A program made the translations under genes and the position numbers. A stretch of 5,410 nt of DNA from an uncultured Clostridia bacterium (GTDB taxonomy: Bacteria > Bacillota > Clostridia > Christensenellales > CAG-138), in NCBI GenBank assembly GCA_946183765.1, contig CAMHDC010000105.1, positions 1-5,410 of the forward strand, in the 5' to 3' direction. Of the stretch, positions 1-5,410 are shown one piece after another. Every line of letters starts with the position of its first letter. The stretch's first letter is position 1. The notes under the pieces were generated by a model. It was not told the DNA's origin and did not search any database. It saw only the letters and a program-made list of their open reading frames with translations.

Positions 1-1187
1 ATCAGATCGTCTGCGGCGGCGGTGTCGCCGGAGCGGCCGCCGCGCTGTCGGGCCGGCGGCACGGACTGCGGGTGCTCCTGCTCGAGAAGCAGTGCATCCT
101 CGGCGGGCTGGCTACCGGCGGGCTGGTCAACTACTGGGTCCCGCTGTGCAACGGCCGCGGGAAATATGTGATCGGGGGCATGGCGCGCGAGCTGCTGAAC
201 CTGTCGCTTGCGCACAGCTTTAATACCCTCAGGCCGGACTGGCTTCACGGCGAGCCCCGGCATGAAACGGAGCAGCGCAGCGACACATGGTTTTCCGGCG
301 GCTTGTTCGCTCTGTCCCTGCTGAAGCTCCTGAAGGAAGAAGGAGTCACCATCCTCTACGACGCGCTGGTTTCATCGCCGGTGATGGAGGGCGGCCACTG
401 CGCGGGGATTATCATCGACGGCAAGTCGGGCCGGAGGCTTTATCCGTGCGCTGCCGCCGTGGACGCGACGGGCGACGCGTCCGTCATGAAGCAGGCGGGG
501 GTTCCCGTGACCGACGGAGAGAACTACTTCACCTATTACGGCGAAGCTGTTTCCCTGAACGGCTGCCGTGCCGCGCTGGAAACGGGAAATGTCTTTCTTG
601 CCTATGATCATCCCAGGGGCGGCAGCGCGGATCTGCACGGCCGTGAACAGCCGGAGCACAAAGCGCCGTATGCCGGCTGCGATATGGAGATCGTCAATCA
701 ATACCTGCAGGAAAACCAGCTTTTCATGTACGAAAAAGAGAAGGACCGCTGCGGCATGGGGAGAAACATCCACGCCCTGCCTACAATACCGCAGCTGAGG
801 ACTGCGCGGCACATCGACGGGAATGCCGTGTTTACCGGAGACGAGTGGTTCCGGCACAGTGAAACGTCCATCGGCACCATCTGCGATTTCGAGTTCAGGG
901 ACAGGCTGTACGAAGTGCCGTACGGGACGCTCGTGAAGGATGGCTTTGACAATCTCATCGCCTGCGGCCGGTGCGCTTCCGCCGTTGGCAGGGGATGGGA
1001 CGTGCTGCGCGTGATCCCGCCCGCGGTGCTCACGGGGCAGGCGGCCGGCACCGCCGCGGCCCTTGCCTTGTCATGCCGTGTTCCTGTTGTGGAAGCGCCG
1101 GTCCGGCAGCTGCAGCAGGAACTGGCGCAAACCGGCGTGATGATCCATTATCCGGATGCCATGGTTCCTTTGAACGGACAAGCCTGA
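1..1187 (+). CDS. FAD-dependent oxidoreductase (FAD_oxidored / PF12831 type), 5'-truncated by window edge
   Basis: The reading frame is open from base 3 to a TGA at 1185-1187, giving 394 visible residues. The first ATG/GTG-type codon inside the window (GTG at 72) is not the true start, because the FAD-binding Rossmann motif lies upstream of it: visible residues 2-10 read IVCGGGVAG (GxGxxG), and an acidic residue closes the second strand (LLLEK, E28). Probably only a few N-terminal residues are missing. Further family hallmarks in order are GGLATGG (34-40), VDATGDA (153-159), LPTIPQLRTAR (259-269), the SIG turn (289-291), ACGR (320-323) and the C-terminal FAD-contacting segment LRVIPP...GQAAGTAAA (335-353). 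No membrane segment is evident, so it is probably cytosolic. Members are flavoproteins of mostly unknown substrate, often found in sugar-degradation loci. It lies 24 bases before the GH43 gene on the same strand and is probably co-transcribed with it. Family assignment is firm; the reaction is unknown, with oxidation of a sugar or aglycone only a guess from context. Confidence 0.5.
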   Translation, partial: QIVCGGGVAGAAAALSGRRHGLRVLLLEKQCILGGLATGGLVNYWVPLCNGRGKYVIGGMARELLNLSLAHSFNTLRPDWLHGEPRHETEQRSDTWFSGGLFALSLLKLLKEEGVTILYDALVSSPVMEGGHCAGIIIDGKSGRRLYPCAAAVDATGDASVMKQAGVPVTDGENYFTYYGEAVSLNGCRAALETGNVFLAYDHPRGGSADLHGREQPEHKAPYAGCDMEIVNQYLQENQLFMYEKEKDRCGMGRNIHALPTIPQLRTARHIDGNAVFTGDEWFRHSETSIGTICDFEFRDRLYEVPYGTLVKDGFDNLIACGRCASAVGRGWDVLRVIPPAVLTGQAAGTAAALALSCRVPVVEAPVRQLQQELAQTGVMIHYPDAMVPLNGQA

Positions 1188-1211
1188 AAACGGCGGGAAC
1201 GGGGTGATCGA

Positions 1212-2897
1212 ATGAGCGGACCGTATTATTGCAATCCCTTGAATCTGCCCTACAGGTACCAGCTTTTCGGCCGCGGGGAAGGGCGCAGCGCTTATCGGGA
1301 GGCGGCCGATCCGAGCCTGGTTTTTTTCCGGGACAGGTATTATCTGTTTTCGTCGATGACGGACGGCTTTTTTACGGGCAGCGACTTGTGCAACTGGGAT
1401 TTCCATCCCTTTACGGAGGAGATCCCGATCCACGACTACGCTCCGGACGCATGCGTCATCGACGGAGAACTTTGGTTCTGCGCGTCGCGCGGGGGTATGA
1501 ACGGCGCGTTCTATCACAGTCCCGATCCCGTCAATATACCCTTCCGGATGATCCCGGCGTCCTTCGGGTTCTGGGACCCTCATCTGTTCTGTGATGACGA
1601 CGGGAGGCTCTATTTTTTCTGGGGCTGTTCCAATAAAAAGCCGCTGTGGGGCGTGGAGCTGGAGCGGGGGACGATGCGGCCTCTGTGCGACCCGGTCGGA
1701 CTGATTTGGGGACATCCGGAGCGCCACGGCTTTGAGCGATTCGGGGAAAACAACCGGGACTGCGGGAAAATGCCCTACATCGAAGGCCCCTGGATGACAA
1801 AGCACAACGGGAAATACTTTTTGCAGTACGCCGCTCCGGCGACTGAATACAATATCTATTCGGACGGGGTCTACGTGGCGGACGTGCCGCTTGGACCGTA
1901 CCGCCCGGCGGAGATCAATCCGTATACCCATCAGCCCGGCGGGTTTATTTCAGGCTCCGGTCACGGGTCGACCCTGAAGGATGTGCGCGGACGATACTGG
2001 CATACGGATACGCTGGGCATCAGCCGCTCTCATCCGTATGAGCGCCGGCTGGGGCTGTGGCGGGCGGGCTTTGATCATCGCGGCGCACTGTTCTGCGACC
2101 AGCGGTTCGGCGACTGGCCGCATTCCGTGGACGCCCCGCTCTGGTCCGACCCGGAATGGATGCTCCTTTCTTATGGAAAACCGGTGCAGGTCAGCTCCGG
2201 CAAGGATCCGCAGTCGGCCGTTGACGAAAGTATCCGTACATGGTGGAGCGCTTCCGATGACGACCCGCGGCCCCGGATCACTGTCGATCTGCTCAATATC
2301 CGGCTTGTCCATGCCGTGCAGATCAACTTCGCCGATGAAGGCCTCAGCCCCGATCCCGGCCCGGAAGCCAGGTGGAGCAGGCACTTGAGCGTTCCACGCG
2401 TCATTGAGGAACGGCCGCTGTATACGCGCTGGATGCTGGAGACATCAAAGGACGGGCGGCGCTGGGACGTTCTTGCGGATAAGCGCGCATGCCTGACGGA
2501 CCTTCCGCACGATCTGATCATCAACGGGACGGGGATCAGTGCCCGCTATCTCCGCCTGACAGTCACAGAGCTGCCATACGGCCAGACGGCAAGGATATCC
2601 GGTCTGCGCGTGTTCGGGAAGGCATCCGGGTGTCCGCCGCAAAAGGCACGCATCCGCGAAGCGCGCCGCCTGCCGCTGGACGGGCTCCTCCGGTGGGAGG
2701 CCGAACGGAGCACAGGAGCCTGCGTCTGCTGGGGGCCCGACCCGGACAGGCTGTACCACAGCATGATGGTCTACGGGCAGCAAAGCGCCGTCATTACCGC
2801 GCTTCTTGCGGGGCAACCTGCCTGGGCGCGCGTGGATTGCTTCAATGAGTCGGGCGTCACCCGCGGGGACGCCGCATTGCTGTGCGAATCCGAATGA
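1212..2897 (+). CDS. Cytoplasmic family 43 glycoside hydrolase with F5/8C (CBM32-like) and FN3-like C-terminal domains
   Basis: This 561-residue protein is probably an exo-acting or debranching glycosidase on arabinose-, xylose- or galactose-type linkages; the exact substrate is unknown. Residues ~28-300 form the GH43 five-bladed propeller. The three expected catalytic acids are present: D33 (AADPS, general base), D122 (FWDPHLF, pKa modulator) and E191 (IEGPW, general acid). H251 (GSGHGS) matches the conserved propeller-centre histidine. Residues ~318-470 look like an F5/8 type C / discoidin domain (AVDESIRTWWSAS, then VDL and INFAD, ending ARYLRLTV...LRVFG). Residues ~476-550 resemble a fibronectin-III-like end (VCWGPDPDRLYHSMMVYG, then VDCFNESGVT). 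There is no signal peptide or membrane segment, and more than ten cysteines are scattered through it, so a cytosolic enzyme acting on imported oligosaccharides is likely. The ATG at 1212 is supported by a strong Shine-Dalgarno, GGGGTGATC from 1201, whose GGGGTG core ends five bases before the start. The upstream flavoprotein is its probable operon partner. Confidence 0.5.
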   Translation: MSGPYYCNPLNLPYRYQLFGRGEGRSAYREAADPSLVFFRDRYYLFSSMTDGFFTGSDLCNWDFHPFTEEIPIHDYAPDACVIDGELWFCASRGGMNGAFYHSPDPVNIPFRMIPASFGFWDPHLFCDDDGRLYFFWGCSNKKPLWGVELERGTMRPLCDPVGLIWGHPERHGFERFGENNRDCGKMPYIEGPWMTKHNGKYFLQYAAPATEYNIYSDGVYVADVPLGPYRPAEINPYTHQPGGFISGSGHGSTLKDVRGRYWHTDTLGISRSHPYERRLGLWRAGFDHRGALFCDQRFGDWPHSVDAPLWSDPEWMLLSYGKPVQVSSGKDPQSAVDESIRTWWSASDDDPRPRITVDLLNIRLVHAVQINFADEGLSPDPGPEARWSRHLSVPRVIEERPLYTRWMLETSKDGRRWDVLADKRACLTDLPHDLIINGTGISARYLRLTVTELPYGQTARISGLRVFGKASGCPPQKARIREARRLPLDGLLRWEAERSTGACVCWGPDPDRLYHSMMVYGQQSAVITALLAGQPAWARVDCFNESGVTRGDAALLCESE

Positions 2898-2927
2898 AGC
2901 ATGTTCCGCACTGAACGGAACGGTGCT
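2898..2927 (+). repeat. Bulged hairpin in the 3' UTR of the GH43 gene
   Basis: Directly after the stop codon, GTTCCG (2903-2908) pairs with CGGAAC (2916-2921) around a seven-base loop. AGCA (2898-2901) pairs with TGCT (2924-2927), continuing the stem past a bulge and a possible U-G pair. No T-run follows (CCCGCCGTCTTGA), so on its own it is not a convincing intrinsic terminator. It could protect the 3' end of the GH43 message or act together with the larger stem-loop 20 bases downstream. Seen directly in the sequence; its function is inferred. Confidence 0.5.
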
Positions 2928-2947
2928 CCCGCCGTCTTGATAAAGAT

Positions 2948-2980
2948 CGATCCCCGGCCCGCAATCCGGGCCGGGGATCG
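2948..2980. terminator. Perfect 14-bp stem-loop between convergent operons, probable (bi)directional terminator
   Basis: CGATCCCCGGCCCG (2948-2961) and its exact reverse complement (2967-2980) flank a five-base loop, CAATC. The stem is very GC-rich and sits between two convergent stop codons (2897 and 3008), the classical place for a shared terminator. The tails are imperfect. For plus-strand transcripts the stem is followed by TTGACTG; for minus-strand transcripts it is followed by ATCTTTATCAAG, which is more U-rich. It is therefore a better intrinsic terminator for the transporter operon, and may act for the plus-strand genes mainly as a barrier or 3'-end stabiliser. Confidence 0.5.
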
Positions 2981-3007
2981 TTGACTGCCGATTGCTTCGG
3001 GGGCACG

Positions 3008-3886
3008 TTATCCTTTTACGGAGCCGCTGAAGCCGATGGAGTAATACTTCTGCGTGGCGAGGAACAGGGAAGCCACGGGGATGGATATGATGACGGCGGC
3101 GGACGCGAAGCTGCAGAACCACTGGTCGATGTATTCTCTTTCCAGCATCTGGTACATGCCGACTGCTACGGTGTAATAATCCTTGTTGGGACCGCAGAGG
3201 ATCTTGGCCAGCATGAAATCCTTGAAGGGCCCTGCGAAGGAGTTGAGCAGGGTGAACACGATGATGGGCTTGCTCAGCGGCATTACGATCTTCCTGAGCA
3301 CGTTCCACTTGGTGCAGCCGTCCAGCATGGCGGCCTCGTCAAGTGCGATGGGGATGGTGTCGAAGAAGCCCTTCGCGATATGATACCCGAGGCCCGCGCC
3401 GCCCGAATAGATGGCGATCATGGACAGGCGCAGCAGCGGTCCGTTGGTCCAGCCCAGCATCTTGAAGATGTAATAGTTGGCGATCATGGACATGAAGCCG
3501 GGGAAGAGGTTGATGATCATCGCCGCGTTCATCAGCTTTTTGCGGCTGGAAAACCGCAGCCGCGACAGCGTGTACGCGACGGATACCACGAAGAACGTGC
3601 TGAGCATGCAGGTCGCGGCGGCCACGATCAGGGTGTTGAGCAGCATCTGGGGAAAGTTGAACACGGAAAAGTCCGTGAACAGCTTCACATAGTTGTCCAG
3701 CGTGTAGAACGAGGGCAGGAAGGTGGAGCTGTAGGATCCCTTTGTGCCGCGGAAACTGGTGAGGATGACCCAGAAGATGGGAATCAGCCACAAAAAGGCC
3801 AGGACCGCCAGAAAGGCATGGGCGAGGACGATGCCGATCTTTTTTTGGGCGGGCTTCTTTTTCCATGCGCCGGATGCTTTGATCAT
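3008..3886 (-). CDS. CUT1 sugar ABC transporter permease, MalG type
   Basis: This 292-residue inner-membrane protein has about six hydrophobic segments, roughly residues 20-44, 80-108, 120-141, 153-172, 206-228 and 258-279. The ATPase-contacting EAA loop is clear at residues 184-203: EAAMLDGCTKWNVLRKIVMP, with the conserved EAA, the G at 190 and the closing P. The segment FPGFMSMIANYYI (128-140), the motif AKGFFDTIP (171-179) and the C-terminus ending in SVKG are typical of MalG/GanQ-like subunits of oligosaccharide importers in Bacillota. Full length for the family. Its ATG overlaps the stop of the MalF-type gene as ATGA (3886-3883), indicating translational coupling, and it also has its own strong Shine-Dalgarno GAGGAGGG about six bases upstream. 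It forms the translocation pore with the MalF-type subunit. The substrate is unknown, so no gene symbol is given. It is the last gene of the operon, followed by the stem-loop at 2948-2980. Confidence 0.5.
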   Translation of the reverse strand: MIKASGAWKKKPAQKKIGIVLAHAFLAVLAFLWLIPIFWVILTSFRGTKGSYSSTFLPSFYTLDNYVKLFTDFSVFNFPQMLLNTLIVAAATCMLSTFFVVSVAYTLSRLRFSSRKKLMNAAMIINLFPGFMSMIANYYIFKMLGWTNGPLLRLSMIAIYSGGAGLGYHIAKGFFDTIPIALDEAAMLDGCTKWNVLRKIVMPLSKPIIVFTLLNSFAGPFKDFMLAKILCGPNKDYYTVAVGMYQMLEREYIDQWFCSFASAAVIISIPVASLFLATQKYYSIGFSGSVKG

Positions 3887-5238
3887 CTGAATCCCTCCTC
3901 GTTGCGGTAAGAGCCGCTGAAGCGGAAAGTCAGGAGCGACACGATGCTCAGCGTGATGAACGTGATGATGCCGATCACGGCGCCGACGTCATAGTACTGG
4001 TTGTCGATGGTCAGCTTATACAACCAGGTGATCAGCAGATCCGTATCGCCCGCGGTGGAGCCCACGGCCCTGGGAAGGCCCGCCGAGGTCAGGTAAATGA
4101 CGTTAAAGTTGTTGATATTGCCCGTAAACACGGTGATCAGGTAAGGCGTCGTGACAAAGAGCATATAGGGCAGGGTGATGCGGGTGAAGGTCACGAAGGG
4201 ATTTGCGCCGTCCACCTTGGCCGATTCGTACAGCTCCTGCGGGATGCTCTGCAGGATGCCGGTGATCTGCAGCAGGGTATACGGCACGCCGACCCAGATA
4301 TTGATCAGAATGACGGTGATCCGCGCCCAGCTTGTATCGGTAAAGAACGGCAGCGGCGAATCGATCCAGCCCAATTCCTTTAGGAGCACGTTGACGGCCC
4401 CGTTGGGCTGGAGCATCTGCCGCATGATCAGCAGGGTGACGAAGTGCGGCACCGCCACCGTCAGCACAAAGCAGAAGCGCCAGAACTTTTTGATCCTGAT
4501 CTCCTTCCAGTTGATGAACAGCGCGAGCAGCATGCCCAGGATATAGTTGGAAAACGTGGCCGCCAGCGCCCAGAGGATTGTCCAGCCCAGCACCGACCAG
4601 AAGGTCTGGCCGAGGCTGCCGTTCAGCGCCAGCGTGCGCTCAAAGTTCTTCAAGCCCACCCAGTCGAACAGCACCAGCTTTTTGTCCAGCACGCTGTAAT
4701 TGGTGAACGCCATGCAGGCCATGAAGACCAGCGGCAGCAGCGTAAAAGCGCAGATGCCCAGGAGGGGCGGCGTCAGAAGGGTCATGTGCAGCCGCTCGTC
4801 CGCGTATGCCCGCAGCTCCCGCCGGAAGCCGGGCGCACGCTTTCCCTGCTTTTTGAAGCTGCCCGCCCGGTAGCTGGCCTTGACCGACGCCCTGAGCAGC
4901 ATGATCCCGCAGATCAGGATCGCCACCGTGATGATCCCGTACAGCAGGATGTTCAGCGACCGGTCGCCGTCGATGTATTCGAATATGCTTTTTTCGTCGT
5001 TCCAGACCTTCTGCTGGCCGACGGTCCCCAGGGTCATCAGCTTATCCAGGTTGTACAGGCCGGAAGAAAGCATATATCCGATCACGCCGGCCTCTGCCGC
5101 CAGGAACAGCAGACCTTTGATGATCTGGCCCCGCGCGGCGCAGCCCGCGCCCCAGACGGCTGCCGACAGATATTCCCATCCTGAGCCTTCCTTCAGGGCC
5201 TGCAGGAACGTCGTTTTGGGCGTCAAACGCTTTTTCAT
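3883..5238 (-). CDS. CUT1 sugar ABC transporter permease, MalF type with N-terminal membrane extension
   Basis: With the ATG at 5238 the protein has 451 residues. A GTG at 5247 would add three, but it lies inside the best Shine-Dalgarno and is disfavoured. Hydrophobic segments fall near residues 40-58, 95-116, 155-180, 213-242, 252-274, 307-329, 359-378 and 415-439, eight in all, as in E. coli MalF. The loop between segments 3 and 4 is only about 30 residues, so the large periplasmic P2 domain of E. coli MalF is absent, as usual in Gram-positive versions. The EAA loop is at 335-357: ELYESAKVDGANPF, ending in ITLP. The C-terminal part GDTDLLITWLYKLT (397-410) is typical of MalF/GanP-like subunits. 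The ~145-residue N-terminal extension contains two of the membrane segments and a Gly-rich stretch (GAGCAARGQIIKGLLFL). It pairs with the overlapping MalG-type gene and lies downstream of a probable binding-protein gene. No ATPase gene is visible. The transported sugar is unknown. Confidence 0.5.
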   Translation of the reverse strand: MKKRLTPKTTFLQALKEGSGWEYLSAAVWGAGCAARGQIIKGLLFLAAEAGVIGYMLSSGLYNLDKLMTLGTVGQQKVWNDEKSIFEYIDGDRSLNILLYGIITVAILICGIMLLRASVKASYRAGSFKKQGKRAPGFRRELRAYADERLHMTLLTPPLLGICAFTLLPLVFMACMAFTNYSVLDKKLVLFDWVGLKNFERTLALNGSLGQTFWSVLGWTILWALAATFSNYILGMLLALFINWKEIRIKKFWRFCFVLTVAVPHFVTLLIMRQMLQPNGAVNVLLKELGWIDSPLPFFTDTSWARITVILINIWVGVPYTLLQITGILQSIPQELYESAKVDGANPFVTFTRITLPYMLFVTTPYLITVFTGNINNFNVIYLTSAGLPRAVGSTAGDTDLLITWLYKLTIDNQYYDVGAVIGIITFITLSIVSLLTFRFSGSYRNEEGFR

Positions 5239-5243
5239 TGACT

Positions 5244-5253
5244 TCACATCCTT
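5244..5253 (-). promoter_or_regulatory. Shine-Dalgarno that sets the MalF-type start at 5238
   Basis: On the minus strand the sequence is AAGGATGTGA, one mismatch from the anti-SD complement AAGGAGGTGA. It ends five bases before the ATG at 5238, a normal spacing. The alternative GTG start at 5247 is embedded in this same element, leaving a single base between GGA and the GTG, too close for initiation. The shorter protein is therefore preferred. Confidence 0.5.
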
Positions 5254-5256
5254 TAT

Positions 5257-5308
5257 GAAAAGAAGGGCAGTGCCCCTTCTCCCTGCGGGAAAAGCGCGGC
5301 GCTGCCCT
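5257..5308 (-). terminator. Stem-loop with U-rich tail between binding-protein and permease genes (possible partial terminator or mRNA stabiliser)
   Basis: Reading the minus strand, AGGGCAGCGCC (5308-5298) can pair with GGCACTGCCCT (5274-5264), 11 bp with one C-A mismatch. A small TCCC/GGGA hairpin (5290-5280) nests in the loop. A competing short hairpin, AGAAGGG/CCCTTCT (5280-5274 with 5267-5261), shares bases 5264-5274. Either stem is followed by a U-rich stretch (the minus strand reads TTCTTTTC from 5263), which resembles a weak intrinsic terminator. In many sugar ABC operons such elements allow much more binding protein than permease to be made. The pairing is seen directly; the role is inferred. 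It lies after the stop at 5322 and before the Shine-Dalgarno at 5253. Confidence 0.5.
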
Positions 5309-5321
5309 GTGCACGGAAAGC

Positions 5322-5410
5322 TCAGATGCCGGGATTATTGACGGCCTGGGTGAATGTTTCGGTCTTTTCGGCGGCGTTCTCATGGGTCACGATGCCGTCG
5401 CGGATCTCGT
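5322..5410 (-). CDS. C-terminal end of a probable extracellular sugar-binding protein (MalE-like), truncated by window edge
   Basis: Only the last 28 codons and a TGA (5324-5322) are inside the window. They read EIRDGIVTHENAAEKTETFTQAVNNPGI in two parts: EIRDGIVTHENAAEK, then TETFTQAVNNPGI. The frame is open to the window edge. The amphipathic, Asn/Thr/Glu-rich end with a THENAAEK-like segment resembles the final helix of CUT1 solute-binding proteins. The position just upstream of MalF- and MalG-type permeases on the same strand is the standard one for the binding protein. If correct, the full product would be a lipoprotein of roughly 400 residues capturing the sugar outside the membrane. Too little is visible to prove the family, so the call rests mostly on context. 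Confidence 0.5.
   Translation of the reverse strand, partial: EIRDGIVTHENAAEKTETFTQAVNNPGI

Noticed and set aside
72..1187. GTG at 72 as the true start of the oxidoreductase
   Set aside because: The frame is open upstream to base 3 and encodes the GxGxxG FAD-binding motif, so starting at 72 would remove the cofactor site.
1188..1211. Possible separate promoter for the GH43 gene
   Set aside because: The 24-base gap holds a strong Shine-Dalgarno but no room for a -35/-10 pair, and I could not pick out a convincing promoter in the end of the preceding gene.
1071..1931. 286-codon minus-strand open frame across the oxidoreductase/GH43 junction
   Set aside because: It runs antisense to two genes with intact catalytic and cofactor motifs, and its Arg/Pro/Val-rich translation shows no family signature.
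2445..3308. 287-codon minus-strand open frame spanning the GH43 end, the terminator and the MalG-type gene end
   Set aside because: It would read through the perfect terminator-like stem and overlap two real genes in other frames; composition is Arg/His/Pro/Gln-rich without domain features.
2981..3910. 309-codon plus-strand open frame opposite the MalG-type permease
   Set aside because: It is almost exactly antisense to a gene with a clear EAA loop and membrane segments. Its product is a low-complexity His/Asp/Glu/Gly/Gln-rich string with no recognisable domain, the usual mirror of a GC-rich membrane-protein gene.
4444..5184. 246-codon plus-strand open frame opposite the MalF-type permease
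   Set aside because: Gln/Arg/His-rich translation with no motif, lying fully inside a well-supported gene on the other strand; an artefact of codon bias.

Overview
This window looks like a carbohydrate-utilisation locus from a GC-rich member of the Bacillota, most likely Clostridia and less likely a Paenibacillus-type Bacillus. The evidence is strong Shine-Dalgarno sequences, a CUT1-type sugar ABC transporter with Gram-positive features (MalF-like subunit without the large periplasmic loop, no ATPase gene beside the permeases), and a cytoplasmic-type GH43 enzyme. The taxon is inferred from gene style only; no rRNA or marker gene is present.

Layout: two plus-strand genes converge on a minus-strand transporter operon. 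Plus strand, 1-2897: an FAD-dependent oxidoreductase of the FAD_oxidored (PF12831) type whose first few codons lie before the window, then, after 24 bases, a three-part glycoside hydrolase (GH43 five-bladed propeller, F5/8C/CBM32-like domain, FN3-like C-terminus). Gap, 2898-3007: a bulged hairpin directly after the GH43 stop and a perfect 14-bp GC-rich stem-loop that probably terminates transcription from one or both sides. Minus strand, 5410 down to 3008: the last 28 codons of a probable extracellular sugar-binding protein, an intergenic stem-loop structure ending in a U-rich stretch, a MalF-type permease, and a MalG-type permease overlapping it by four bases (ATGA).

Working model (inference): the binding protein captures an oligosaccharide or glycoside, the two permeases import it using an ATPase encoded elsewhere, the GH43 enzyme cleaves it in the cytosol, and the FAD enzyme oxidises a released or intact sugar or aglycone. 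The substrate cannot be read from the sequence. All long stretches are accounted for. The remaining long open frames, opposite or out of frame with these genes, are shadows caused by GC-rich codon use. I see no mobile element, CRISPR array, tRNA or rRNA, and no convincing promoter; the promoters of both operons probably lie outside the window.
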